64,000 bases of DNA from Methanospirillum lacunae (GCF_046195335.1 NZ_CP176093.1), one strand, 5' to 3'. Positions 1 through 9,169 are shown, counted from the stretch's first letter. Numbers and translations: made by a program. Notes: generated by a model from the sequence alone, not told the origin.

Positions 1-457
1 CTGACCTCCTTCACTGCTCTTGTCCAGGATATTCTGGACAACAACCCATGGGGTTGTACATCTTATGAAAAAGCCGGAGTAACCCTTCCTGAGGTCTCAA
101 AATCTTCTGAGTCCAACTCCGGCCGGATCATCCACGAAAACACCGAGGCAAAGACCGTCGGTTTCATCAGTGTCAAGACTCCAACGCCTTTAGCCATTCA
201 CTGATTTCTGTATGATCAATGCAACCACCGCTCTGAACACCGTAATGGGTGGAACTCCCTCCCATGACAGTTCGGAGGATGGGTTCAACTGCACCATCAA
301 CGTCCATCACTCAAATGGTGAACTGTTCTCGGTCAGGTTTGCCTGAAATTCAGTAACCCTCTCGTCCTATGAGTCCGATGCCCTCAGGTTCGGAATTGAA
401 ACATGGGCTGATATGATCTCAACCTCCATTAGTTGTGATGGAGTGGCTCTGCTTTCA
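1..457 (+). pseudogene. Decayed paralogue of the 51.7 kb NNPWGC-family protein
   Basis: Frame 1 reads the motif DNNPWGC at once, then EAKTVGFISVKTP, and hits a TGA at 202-204. The match resumes in another frame from 212 with GGTPSHDSSEDGF, is broken again by a TGA at 344-346, and ends with a WAD..ALL segment near 457. The same motifs, in the same order, occur in the intact minus-strand gene at 51674-52177, so this is a broken copy with at least one frameshift and one nonsense codon. The 5' end lies outside the window. The function of the family is unknown. Confidence 0.85.
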
Positions 458-698
458 GGTAGTTTTTATTGGAACCAAATCCGAGTAGGATTATAATGAG
501 AATTAGAAAAAACATGTCTGTTAGAAACCTTGATATGTAAAAATAAATGGGATTTCTTATATCGGCCAACCATATCTATCGTTCAACAGACAGTAATATA
601 CCAATAAATATTGAATATAAGAGAGTATAGATGATATCAGAGTATGTGTATTCTCTAAGTTCAGGGTATATCAGTCATCGTAAGGTGGGGTAAAATTC

Positions 699-1382
699 AT
701 GCAATTATCAGGTTACCGAATTTCGGTTGGATTATGTATCAGTCTCTTATGCATGGTAGTAGTGATACTTTCGGTTGTTGCTGATGACACGATCATTCCT
801 TTGAACAATTCAAAGGAGAAGAATCTCTCGTCTAATACTTCGTTAAATTCAGTTGACATCTCAAATGTCAAAAACAGTCTGCCATACAGATCAAATCAGT
901 CAGTCTGGGAGAATACCTCAAACCTTTTGCATGCAGCAAAATCAGCGATTGCTCTCAAACCAGTATATCCTGGAGGAGCGGGATATACGTGCAACTGCAC
1001 CTATATTTCCAATAACTTTCCATATCGGTGTATCGATCTTCCTCGCTATAATATCAATGCTTCCGGATCCTACCTCGTGAATGCAGACGATATGAATACA
1101 AACTGTTCAATCACGGTTCATGCCCCCCATGTTTCAATTGATGGGAATGGTCAGTCATCGTCAGGCATCGTGTTGTCTTCAGGAGCATCCGATACAACGA
1201 TAATTAATTTCAGTGTAATTACCGGGGATGGCATCAGTTCCTACGCTGATAATGCAACCCTCATGAATAACACGTTCTTTAATGTGAACAACCAGGGAAT
1301 CTCAATATATGGGTCAAATAATATCCTTATTGGAAATAGTGTCAGTACCAATCGTATAACAATCAATGCCACAGAAACCTAG
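699..1382 (+). CDS. Secreted short beta-helix protein
   Basis: A 227-residue protein with a hydrophobic signal peptide (about residues 8-28). A low-complexity Asn/Ser linker follows, then a cysteine cluster (CNC, near 100-112), then repeated short strands of the type seen in NosD-like right-handed beta-helices: Asn-rich turns, and GISIYGSNNILIGNS near the C-terminus. It is much shorter than the 737-residue beta-helix protein at 23458-25671 and stops after only a few coils, so it may be a truncated relative. A purine-rich GGTGGGG site lies about 10 bases before the ATG. It is predicted to sit at the cell surface; its ligand is unknown. Confidence 0.65.
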   Translation: MQLSGYRISVGLCISLLCMVVVILSVVADDTIIPLNNSKEKNLSSNTSLNSVDISNVKNSLPYRSNQSVWENTSNLLHAAKSAIALKPVYPGGAGYTCNCTYISNNFPYRCIDLPRYNINASGSYLVNADDMNTNCSITVHAPHVSIDGNGQSSSGIVLSSGASDTTIINFSVITGDGISSYADNATLMNNTFFNVNNQGISIYGSNNILIGNSVSTNRITINATET

Positions 1383-1441
1383 AAAAAATCACATATATCA
1401 GAGAAAAATATTGATACTAGTTGCTCAATTATGATACAAGT

Positions 1442-1918
1442 ATGGACCCGATGAAAATTCCAAAACAATCTAAAGATGAGTATGATGAACTGATAAAAAG
1501 GCAGTTTGTCTCAAGGATTGCTTTTATCGGACCAGATAATCCGTATATCGCTCCATTCATGTATGTCTTTGACGGTAAGTATCTTTATTTCCTCTCTTCC
1601 CGATACGGAAGGAAGATGAAATACATGCAGATGAATTCTCGTGTATCTGTCGAGATAGAAGAATATTCATCTGACCTCTCGACATTCAGGTTTGTAAGTC
1701 TGCAGGGATTTCTTGAGGAAGTACTTAATGAGGAACAGATCATGAAGGTGAAAGGGATGTTTGTAGAGATGATACAAAAAAACAGTCTTTCATCTCATAT
1801 CCTCACTGCTTTTGGGTATTCAGCAGACGATGATCCAATGGTTATTACCCGAGAGAATCGGTGTGCACTCTGGAAACTTAAAGGAGTTACAGATATTGTT
1901 GCTTTGAAGAATGGGTAA
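1442..1918 (+). CDS. Pyridoxamine 5'-phosphate oxidase-like flavin-binding protein
   Basis: About 158 residues with the pattern of small PNPOx-like split-barrel proteins. An N-terminal helix is followed by FVSRIAFIGPDNPYIAPFMYVFDGKYLYF, broken here only as motif text, with the family's turn between two strands, then RKMKYMQMNSRVSVEIEE and a C-terminal WKLKGVT segment. Such proteins bind FMN or F420 and are presumably cytosolic. The frame is open from a TTG at 1421, but the first ATG at 1442 fits the family start better. A TATA-like ACATATAT sits near 1391-1398. It appears to be a single gene. The substrate cannot be told from sequence. Confidence 0.75.
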   Translation: MDPMKIPKQSKDEYDELIKRQFVSRIAFIGPDNPYIAPFMYVFDGKYLYFLSSRYGRKMKYMQMNSRVSVEIEEYSSDLSTFRFVSLQGFLEEVLNEEQIMKVKGMFVEMIQKNSLSSHILTAFGYSADDDPMVITRENRCALWKLKGVTDIVALKNG

Positions 1919-2556
1919 CCAGGGCATCCATCATCAGGGGTGTTTATACAACCCTGGTAACATTATCCCCCCCATACCATTCCGGTATATCATTTTCATA
2001 ATTTTTGAGCGATCGATTCTATTGACCGAAAGTTGTTTCCATTATTTTTCTCATTGGCATGGCAATTAGGAGAACAACATTCTTTTCTATATATATTTAG
2101 TAATTCAACGGGAACATAACCCTGTTTTATATCCGGTTACAAAGTCTGGAACAGATTTTGGGAGAAAGGTTTTTCCTGGATGAACAGTTTGTCCTCAGGG
2201 CAATATCCTGTTTTTTCACGAGATTTATGTTTCTTGTTTGCAGTTTTATTCAATGGATCTTTAGAAGGAGGTATGCTATTATTTGAGCTGTTGAGGTTAA
2301 GGTAGTTTTCGGACTCTTGTGCTTGAAGCTGCATATTAAAGATCATTTCATTAAGACCAGGTTAGAATCCAAGTCTGACTCTGCATCATTACTTGCAAAA
2401 TCTCTTACGATACACCTTTTTCCCCTTTATAGAGTTATAAGGGTGGAATCATAATCAATAGCTAATAGCGAGGTTACTAAATAAAGCAATAATTACCTGC
2501 GACCGGTTTCAAGTAATAAAAAAATGATGTCTTCAGTCTTTCCCTGACTCCTGATA
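1919..2556. other. Intergenic region without a convincing gene
   Basis: Just after the stop of the preceding gene an imperfect hairpin can form between ACCAGGG (1918-1924) and CCCTGGT (1952-1958). It may be a transcript end. A 69-codon minus-strand frame (2137-2346) has no ribosome binding site, is rich in Asn, Ser and Lys, and resembles nothing I know, so it is not called. The remainder is AT-rich and featureless to me. Confidence 0.4.
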
Positions 2557-3096
2557 TCAGGCAGTTACCTCTTGAACATCGTATGTCTGTTTAATCCCCG
2601 GCTTTACGCTATCAATAGAGATCTCATATACTTTCCCGGTTTTAAACATCCCGTCAAGCATTCCACTTACAGTGCTTGTTCCTCCCCGGAGCCGTTCACA
2701 GGTTGGATCTGCATAACAGGTTGTGAGATCAATAGAAGGATCTGACAATGCCACTTCCAAAACTAACTCATCCCGTCCTGTTGTTCCGCCAGCAGTCGGG
2801 AGTGAAATATATGTACATGCATTATCATTACAAGGGATCCACACCAGTTCCTGTCTATCGCGATCGAACTGAGTGGTTAAAACCTGGCGTGAATTTCCAT
2901 CCTTGTAGTTCTCCCCAAACTTCATGAGAGAAACATGATCGATATTTTTTCCACCAGTATCTGTCAGTTTAAAAACCACCACCTGAGGTAATGGTGTCTG
3001 CTGCTCATCCCCATAAGCAGCAGACACCAGGCAGAGAAGACATCCGGCAATAATGAGAATTAAAGCACATGCTCTAGTCAACCGGTTTGATATCAT
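2557..3096 (-). CDS. Secreted protein of unknown function
   Basis: A 179-residue protein. Residues 1-29 are a clear signal peptide (Arg near the N-terminus, a Leu/Ile/Cys-rich core, and AAYGD at the probable cleavage site). The mature part has four cysteines in two pairs, CNDNAC and CYADPTC, that could form disulfides outside the cell. I recognise no domain. It is transcribed divergently from the next gene, with a roughly 200-base spacer between them. The palindrome CCTGATATCAGG overlaps its stop region at about 2551-2562. Confidence 0.65.
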   Translation of the reverse strand: MISNRLTRACALILIIAGCLLCLVSAAYGDEQQTPLPQVVVFKLTDTGGKNIDHVSLMKFGENYKDGNSRQVLTTQFDRDRQELVWIPCNDNACTYISLPTAGGTTGRDELVLEVALSDPSIDLTTCYADPTCERLRGGTSTVSGMLDGMFKTGKVYEISIDSVKPGIKQTYDVQEVTA

Positions 3097-3295
3097 ATGG
3101 TAAGATTCTTCTATACTGCTATAAAAGGACGGTGCTCATTTGCAGTTGTTCTTTGATTAGTGTGGGTCAAAAACCATGAACCTCGCAGTTGGATATTTCA
3201 CCTACCGGTTTAGATTTGTTTATTCCTCACGATGTGAATCGATATAATGCAACGAACATGATATCCCCCGGGATATGTGGTTAAGTGATGTAAGT

Positions 3296-3760
3296 ATGAT
3301 AAAAAAGTCGAATATCTGGATTATTGCACTGGCTTGTGTCCTGCTCAGTGTTTTTGTTGCTTCTGCCCTTGCTGACGACGCTCCTCAAGCTCCTCCGGCA
3401 GGAGGCGGACCTGGCGGAGATATGAGTGGTCTTTTAAAGAATCTCACAGCAAAGGGATATGACGTAACCGAAATTCAGGCTGCAGAAGATAAAGGAGATA
3501 AGGAAACAGCCAAAACTCTGCTTGATAAGTTCTTTGAAGCACATCCGGATGCGAAACCTCAGATGCCTGCAATGGATGCTGATCGCATGAAGAAGATGGT
3601 TGATGAACTTTCATCAAAGGGTAATGATGTTTCGCAGATTAAGGCCGCATTAGACAGTGGAGACACTGCAACTGCACAGAAACTCCTTGATGAATTCTTC
3701 AAGGCACACCCGGATGCTCGCCCAACTCCTCCGGCAGACGGTAAGAAACCTGCACAGTAA
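3296..3760 (+). CDS. Secreted protein with two helical-hairpin repeats
   Basis: From the ATG at 3296 the protein has 154 residues and a signal peptide ending near ALADDAP. A Pro/Gly-rich spacer precedes two tandem copies of a roughly 45-residue helical unit. Copy one runs from GLLKNLTAKGYDV to EAHPDAKP and copy two from KMVDELSSKGNDV to KAHPDARP. They share the pattern LxxKGxDVxxIxAAxDxGDxxTAxxLLDxFFxAHPDA. The upstream in-frame start at 3275 would put eight residues before the signal peptide and is less likely. It lies just before the exporter operon, so it could be cargo or an accessory, but that is inference. No known family recognised. Confidence 0.7.
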   Translation: MIKKSNIWIIALACVLLSVFVASALADDAPQAPPAGGGPGGDMSGLLKNLTAKGYDVTEIQAAEDKGDKETAKTLLDKFFEAHPDAKPQMPAMDADRMKKMVDELSSKGNDVSQIKAALDSGDTATAQKLLDEFFKAHPDARPTPPADGKKPAQ

Positions 3761-3970
3761 AAATTTTTGAACGATTAGAAATCTCAATTTTTTTAGAACC
3801 TGTTTCTCGTGTTATTATTCTAATATATTCATAAAATCCGGGTTGTTTATTTTTCTGATTGTTGAAGTCAGAACACATGTTATTACATTACCCGGAATAT
3901 GATCCTATTTGGTTGCAGAAAGTATTAGTAATGGCAATGCAAGGATACTCTTAGGTCAGTGGGGTTGAAT

Positions 3971-5404
3971 ATGTCTTTCGGTAAGAAAAATCAAAAAATA
4001 TTTAGGGGATCAGCAGTTGTGATTCAGAGATCAACGTGGGTATCCAGATTATCATCTAAAGCAGTATGCGCAACTTTTGGATTATTATTAATACTCCTGA
4101 TCTGTACTCCGTGTTGTCTTGCTATTGCTACAAATGAAACCATTGATGCAGCCGGGAAGGTGACAGTTACTGACGCGGTTATTGAACCTTCAGTTTTGAT
4201 GACCGGTGATGTCGGCCTTCTAACAGTTACAGTTGAAAATACTGGCACAAGTAATGTCGTTATCAGCGATGCACGTCTTATATCAAAGGAATTGACTGTC
4301 CTGAATCCTGAAACCTACCAGAGTACACGTACAATTGGTGCCGGGACCAAGATGCAGTTCTCCTTCTCGATTGTGGCAAACCAGCCTGAAAATATATACT
4401 ATCCTGCGTTTTATCTCAATTATCAGGATGCAGGAAGTTTAAGATACAATATTCCTGTCCGGGTGGAAACTCCTGAACTACAACTCTTTGTATCAGGAAT
4501 CCCTCAGAACTATGCAAAAGGGGTTAAAAGTTCAATTACCCTGCATGTTGGAAATGCGAAAAGCGTCAACATGACCGGTATATCCATTATCCCTTCAGGT
4601 GATGGAATCCAGTGCAATCAGACATCTTTCTTTATCGGTGATCTGTATCCACACTCTGAAAAATCAGTAATCTTTGATGTTACTCCATCAGAGACTGCAA
4701 ACCTGAACTTTAATGTTACATACTCTTGTGGGATGAACTCACACCAAACCTCTTACTCTGTGCCAATTACCCTTGGAACTGATAAACTCGCAGCTGAACC
4801 ACTTATCAATAATATCGAAGTGGGAACAGAGTCTGGGCAGACAACACTCTCTGGTGATGTCTCAAATGCCGGTATATCTGATGCTTATGGAGTAGTAGTT
4901 TCATTGGAGAGTGCTGTAGGAGAGAATGGGAATCCAAATGAAAAGTATGCCATTGGAACCATCACTGCCGGTGACTATGAGAGTTTTGATCTCAAGATCC
5001 CATCCGGCTTAAAAACAGTTCCAGTAGTAATCCAGTACAAGGATTCGTCAGGAAACCAGTTTTCAAAACCTCTCACTCTTGATATGGAAAAGATCTCTGG
5101 TGGAACTCAAGGATCTACAATAAATGGTGCAGGAATGCCACAAGGAGGGGCTCCGCCTGGGGCGGGAGGAATGCCATCTGGTGTATCGTCCGGTAGTTCC
5201 TCAAGCAGCAGGAGTGGTAGTTCTTCTTCATCACGGACCGGTGTAAATCCAATGAATCCCCTATCCGGAATGGGTCAGGGTATGAGCGGGGTTCCGGTTA
5301 TGGAGATCCTCTATGGCATTATCATCCTCATCATTGTCATTGTCATCTGGGTGCTCTGGAAACGGAAGATGAAAGGGCGGAAAATTTCAATAAATGCAAA
5401 ATAA
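3971..5404 (+). CDS. Membrane-anchored COG1361-like extracellular protein, partner of ABC exporter
   Basis: About 477 residues. A cytosolic N-terminal stretch (about 1-30) and a transmembrane or signal segment (LLLILLICTPCC) are followed by several Ig-like beta-sandwich domains of the S-layer/CARDB kind (VTVENTGTSNV, LHVGNAKSVN, GDVSNAGISDA). A Ser/Gly/Met-rich linker (about 375-445) leads to a second transmembrane helix and a basic tail. ATG 3971 follows a GGGGTTGA site and is preferred over GTG 3959. Only 12 bases separate it from the ABC ATPase gene. The order extracellular protein, ATPase, FtsX-like permease is common in methanogens and suggests one exporter complex. Confidence 0.75.
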   Translation: MSFGKKNQKIFRGSAVVIQRSTWVSRLSSKAVCATFGLLLILLICTPCCLAIATNETIDAAGKVTVTDAVIEPSVLMTGDVGLLTVTVENTGTSNVVISDARLISKELTVLNPETYQSTRTIGAGTKMQFSFSIVANQPENIYYPAFYLNYQDAGSLRYNIPVRVETPELQLFVSGIPQNYAKGVKSSITLHVGNAKSVNMTGISIIPSGDGIQCNQTSFFIGDLYPHSEKSVIFDVTPSETANLNFNVTYSCGMNSHQTSYSVPITLGTDKLAAEPLINNIEVGTESGQTTLSGDVSNAGISDAYGVVVSLESAVGENGNPNEKYAIGTITAGDYESFDLKIPSGLKTVPVVIQYKDSSGNQFSKPLTLDMEKISGGTQGSTINGAGMPQGGAPPGAGGMPSGVSSGSSSSSRSGSSSSSRTGVNPMNPLSGMGQGMSGVPVMEILYGIIILIIVIVIWVLWKRKMKGRKISINAK

Positions 5405-5416
5405 ATCGGACGAATC

Positions 5417-6094
5417 ATGGCGGAAGATGAGATCGTCGTCCGATTAACTGATGTAAGCAAGATTTATCCCCTCCCATCCGGAGATGTGATCGCTCTCGAT
5501 CACATCTCCCTCACTATTAAGAAAGGGGAATTTGTTGCGATAATTGGGCCATCCGGGTCTGGAAAATCAACCCTACTTAATCAGCTCGGATGTCTTGATG
5601 TGCCAACGCAGGGTGACCTTGAGATCGGGGGAAAATTAGTACGGGATATGACTGATTATGAACTCACTGATCTTCGTCTGGTTACAATCGGGTTCATTTT
5701 TCAGAAATTCAATCTCCTCCCACTTCTTTCTGCATATGAGAATGTAGAGTACCCATATACGCTAAAATATCGCAAAAAAGACACAACCGGAAGGGTTTCC
5801 AAGCTTCTTGCGATGGTTGGGATCAATGAGGATCGTGCGAGGCATAAACCACCAGAACTATCAGGTGGGCAGCAGCAGCGGGTTGCAATTGCCAGGGCCC
5901 TTGTAAATAATCCTAAAATTCTCCTTTGCGATGAACCGACTGGAAACCTCGATTCCAAAACTGGTATTCTGGTAATGAGTATGCTTAGAAAACTCAATGA
6001 AAAAGGAAAAACCCTGATCATTGTAACTCATGACCCGGGAATTGCTGAACAGGCAGATCGGATTATTACCATCAGAGACGGGAGAGTTGTGTAG
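5417..6094 (+). CDS. ABC transporter ATP-binding protein, MacB/LolD type
   Basis: A 225-residue nucleotide-binding subunit. It shows Walker A GPSGSGKST (about 43-51), the Q-loop FIFQKFNLLP, the ABC signature LSGGQQQRVAIARAL (about 144-158), Walker B LLCDEPTGNLDSKTG and the H-loop VTHD. The length and the GNLDSKTG text are typical of the MacB/LolD/FtsE branch, which powers mechanotransmission rather than substrate passage through the membrane. It acts with the permease that begins three bases downstream. The substrate is unknown. The call is secure. Confidence 0.95.
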   Translation: MAEDEIVVRLTDVSKIYPLPSGDVIALDHISLTIKKGEFVAIIGPSGSGKSTLLNQLGCLDVPTQGDLEIGGKLVRDMTDYELTDLRLVTIGFIFQKFNLLPLLSAYENVEYPYTLKYRKKDTTGRVSKLLAMVGINEDRARHKPPELSGGQQQRVAIARALVNNPKILLCDEPTGNLDSKTGILVMSMLRKLNEKGKTLIIVTHDPGIAEQADRIITIRDGRVV

Positions 6095-6096
6095 CA

Positions 6097-7278
6097 ATGA
6101 AGAATATCATCTTTGCGATGGCTTTGAGAAATGTTAAAATTAATTATCTCAGATCCATCCTTGCTGCATTAGGTATTACAATCGGAATCATCTCCATCGC
6201 CTCCATGGGCATGTTGGGGACAAATATGACATTTTCAGTGAAGGATTCCCTCTCCTCGATGGCTGATAAACTTACAGTCAATCCATACAGCGGAAAAGGA
6301 GGAGGTGGAGGTGCCCCTGGCGGTGGCGGGTCTACAGACAATCTTACAAAAACCCAGTATAAAAATATCGTTAAAATTGCTGATCAATACGGGTACGCAT
6401 ATGGAGTGCATTCTATCCGTGCTAAAGTTAAGAAAGGCAAAGATGAATGGAGTACTACGATATATGGCCTTGAAACCCCGGCTATGAAAAGGGTACTGGA
6501 AAACCTATCTGAAGGTGGTTATCCCAGTAGTGATGGCTCTGTGTTAATTGGTGCAACCTTTGCTTCTGATAATAGCCTTGGGCTTGGAAGTAAATTTACA
6601 GTTTCCGGCCAGGGGTTAAAGGTAGCAGGAATCATTGCTGCTCGTGGTATGTCCATGGATCTGAACACAGATAGTGCTGTTGTTATGACGAAATCCAAGT
6701 ATGAATCTATGTTCGGTGCTACCGATGAGTACAACCAGGTCAATATTATTCTCGATAATATTGATGACTCATCCGCTGCAGTAGAAGCAATTAATAAACA
6801 GATGAATCGCAGGGAAGAGGTAGTAAGAGTTCAGGATAGCAGTCGTTTTGTAACAATGATATCTTCATCGGTTACAACGATTACCAGTTTTGCCTCGCTC
6901 ATCGCCGGAATTTCTCTCCTAGTGGCAGCGGTCTCAATCTTCAACATCATGATGATGTCTGTGACTGAACGAATCAGGGAGATTGGAGTTCTTCGAAGTA
7001 TCGGCACTCAAAAGAAAGAGATTCTCATGATTTTTCTTTATGAGGCTACCCTCATTGGAGTGATTGGAGCTTTGGCAGGAATGGCATTCAGCCTGTTAAT
7101 AGGATATGTTTTTATACAAATCATGGTGGGTAGTACTAAGTACTTCTTCACGGTTGACAGTCTCATCCATCTTCCCTATGCTATGGCTATAGGTCTGGTG
7201 ATCTGTATTGTATCTGGTATATATCCGGCATGGAGAGGTGCAAATATGGATCCGATTGAGGCACTTCGTGCAGATTAG
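6097..7278 (+). CDS. ABC transporter permease, FtsX/MacB family
   Basis: A 393-residue protein with the MacB/FtsX layout. One N-terminal transmembrane helix (about 15-40, LAALGITIGIISIASMG) is followed by a large extracellular domain (about 50-255) and then three C-terminal helices with the conserved text SVTERIREIGVLRSIG after the second helix. It ends with the family's PAWRGANMDPIEALRAD. A glycine-rich patch at about 68-78 (GGGGGAPGGGG) lies in the extracellular domain and is unusually flexible. It starts three bases after the ATPase stop, so the pair is co-transcribed and probably translationally coupled. It may export or extract an envelope component. Confidence 0.92.
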   Translation: MKNIIFAMALRNVKINYLRSILAALGITIGIISIASMGMLGTNMTFSVKDSLSSMADKLTVNPYSGKGGGGGAPGGGGSTDNLTKTQYKNIVKIADQYGYAYGVHSIRAKVKKGKDEWSTTIYGLETPAMKRVLENLSEGGYPSSDGSVLIGATFASDNSLGLGSKFTVSGQGLKVAGIIAARGMSMDLNTDSAVVMTKSKYESMFGATDEYNQVNIILDNIDDSSAAVEAINKQMNRREEVVRVQDSSRFVTMISSSVTTITSFASLIAGISLLVAAVSIFNIMMMSVTERIREIGVLRSIGTQKKEILMIFLYEATLIGVIGALAGMAFSLLIGYVFIQIMVGSTKYFFTVDSLIHLPYAMAIGLVICIVSGIYPAWRGANMDPIEALRAD

Positions 7279-7298
7279 AATTATAATTTAGTGATATC

Positions 7299-9119
7299 AT
7301 GAATCATTACAAATTTTATGTGGGGTTTCTCATTTTTTTTATTATTACCCTCTGTAATACATACGCAGATGTCCCCTCACCATCAGGCGACCCCTCAAAA
7401 ACGTTGCAAAGTCCTGGTACCCAGTCGTATCTTGTTGGAGAGGCGAATCAGTCATTGAACCAGAGCAAGGGAAATAGTCTGCCTACTCAATCCGGTGCAA
7501 ATAAAAATCAGAATGATTCTTCAGAGATCATTGGTACTTCGCGAACTGCAGTGACACACCTGACCGGTGATAAAAAAACCCAATTATCAACTCCGGTTGA
7601 TGGACAACCCACTCCCTCGTTCACTCCTGTTTCCGGTCAACCTACCGGAACTAATCCTGTTCCAGGATACGGTTCTCCAAGTCCTGTTCCTTCTCCGGTA
7701 AAGACCGCTCTTCAGACTGCATCATCCACACCGGTCTCTGTAATGCCAACCGGAACACATCCTGGTTCTGGATATAATTCTCCAAGTCCAATTCCTTCAC
7801 CTGTAAAACCCATTGTACCTACTGCTTCCTCTACTCCAAAGTCAAATCGTCCTAATGAAACCCATTTTGGTCCAGGATATAATTCTCCAAGTCCCAGTCC
7901 TTCTCCTGTAAAAACTGTCATCCCTACTGCTTCCTTTACCCCGACAAACAGCCGTCCGAATGAAACTCATTTTGGTCCTGGCACAGGTTCACTAAGTCCA
8001 GTTCCTACTCAACAGGTATCTGGTATTCCAACTCCCGTATTAACTCCGGTATCTGGTCATCCAAATACACCTCAACCGGGACCAGGTCCGGTTTACCCAG
8101 GAATAACACTTACTCCGGTGATGACAGGTATTCCAACTCCATTAGTTACGCCGGTATTTGATCATCCTAATGGGACTTATCCAGGCCCAGGTAATAATAA
8201 TCCAGGTCAGCCCCCTGTCTTCACAGGAATACCAACTCCGGTGATCACACAGAATCCGAATTACCCGGACGGTAGATTCTCTCCAGGTCCTCATCCGTCA
8301 TTTACCCTTCCTACAACACCGGTAGTTACTCCTTCTCCTGACCAGCCATACTATACACCTACCCATGTTCCTGGCGATAATGATCCTGACCCAATAATGT
8401 CTGATATCCTGCTTCACCGAGGGGATCCTAACTACTATAATGACAGGTATTCATATCCGGATACGGGACACTACCGGTATGATTCAAGTCCCTTCTATGC
8501 ACCCCGGTATGATCGCGATAGTGGTGCAATTCAGGTTATCAGCTCACCTTCTGGTGCAGTTGTATATTTGAATAATAATTATGAAGGAAAAACCCCTTCA
8601 TCAGGGTACCTGGGAATTTCAAGTCTGACTCCCGGTGATTACCAGATAACCATATCAAGCGTCGGCTATTATGATTATACCTCGATAGTATCCGTATATC
8701 GAAATGAAGTAATTACCGTGAATGCAGTTTTAGATCCAGTTACTTCAGGTTCGGCACCATCAATAACTGATGCGGGGGCAATCGAAGTACAGTCATCTCC
8801 TTCTGAAGCAGGGGTTCTCCTCAATAATGTGTATCGTGGCACAACTCCGCTGAATCTTCAAAGCATCGCTCCGGGAGCGTATAACCTTACCGTCTTTAAA
8901 GATGGATATGCATGGTATGCTCGTGATATATCTGTTGCATCTGGTCAGACAACAGCGGTTTCTGCAATTCTGTCTCCCCTAAATTCTGTTCAGGAAGATC
9001 AGGGTCAGGCCAAGGCAGCTGAAACCGTTATTCCTGTTGCTACAAAGTCACCACTTCCGGTTTGGATATTATTCGTGGCACTGGTTATGGGAAGTCTGCT
9101 CGCAGCACGACGACAATAA
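7299..9119 (+). CDS. PEGA-domain surface protein with Pro/Thr-rich repeat stalk
   Basis: A 606-residue exported protein. A signal peptide (about 1-24) is followed by a long Pro/Thr/Ser-rich stalk (about 25-390) holding four 35-residue repeats and a Tyr-rich stretch. Two PEGA domains come next, the first starting AIQVISSPSGAVVYLNN and the second AIEVQSSPSEAGVLLNN, each with the GKTP or GTTP turn and a GxYxxTxxxxGY strand. A C-terminal transmembrane helix ends in AARRQ, the arrangement of a wall-anchored or sortase-processed tail, although I see no definite PGF-type motif. It starts 21 bases after the permease stop and is likely in the same operon. Confidence 0.85.
   Translation: MNHYKFYVGFLIFFIITLCNTYADVPSPSGDPSKTLQSPGTQSYLVGEANQSLNQSKGNSLPTQSGANKNQNDSSEIIGTSRTAVTHLTGDKKTQLSTPVDGQPTPSFTPVSGQPTGTNPVPGYGSPSPVPSPVKTALQTASSTPVSVMPTGTHPGSGYNSPSPIPSPVKPIVPTASSTPKSNRPNETHFGPGYNSPSPSPSPVKTVIPTASFTPTNSRPNETHFGPGTGSLSPVPTQQVSGIPTPVLTPVSGHPNTPQPGPGPVYPGITLTPVMTGIPTPLVTPVFDHPNGTYPGPGNNNPGQPPVFTGIPTPVITQNPNYPDGRFSPGPHPSFTLPTTPVVTPSPDQPYYTPTHVPGDNDPDPIMSDILLHRGDPNYYNDRYSYPDTGHYRYDSSPFYAPRYDRDSGAIQVISSPSGAVVYLNNNYEGKTPSSGYLGISSLTPGDYQITISSVGYYDYTSIVSVYRNEVITVNAVLDPVTSGSAPSITDAGAIEVQSSPSEAGVLLNNVYRGTTPLNLQSIAPGAYNLTVFKDGYAWYARDISVASGQTTAVSAILSPLNSVQEDQGQAKAAETVIPVATKSPLPVWILFVALVMGSLLAARRQ
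7606..8010 (+). repeat. 105-bp tandem repeat, four units
   Basis: The landmark tCCAAGTCC (last copy CTAAGTCC) recurs at about 7676, 7781, 7886 and 7991, an exact 105-base spacing, and encodes the 35-residue stalk unit SPSPxPSPVKTxxxTASxTP. It is within a coding sequence and not a CRISPR: there are no unique spacers and the whole unit is repeated. Confidence 0.85.
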
Positions 9120-9160
9120 TCAGGAAAAGGATCAGAACGTGAAATAATCAACTCCTCCCT

Positions 9161-9169
9161 CTTTTTTTG
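9161..9169 (+). terminator. T-run terminator after the PEGA gene
   Basis: A run of seven T follows the TC-rich stretch about 42 bases after the stop of the PEGA gene. Archaeal RNA polymerase terminates at such runs without needing a hairpin. It would close the transcript of the ABC/PEGA operon. Confidence 0.5.

Noticed and set aside
853..1080. 75-codon plus-strand frame inside the beta-helix gene
   Set aside because: It overlaps a signal-peptide gene in another frame and has no ribosome site or recognisable text.
2137..2346. 69-codon minus-strand frame
   Set aside because: No ribosome site, low-complexity composition and no similarity I recognise; kept only as a note in the intergenic entry.
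7712..7921. Minus-strand frame opposite the PEGA stalk repeats
   Set aside because: Antisense to a repetitive Pro/Thr-rich coding region, which generates long open frames by composition.
7606..8010. Possible CRISPR array
   Set aside because: The whole 105-base unit repeats and is translated; there are no short repeats with unique spacers.
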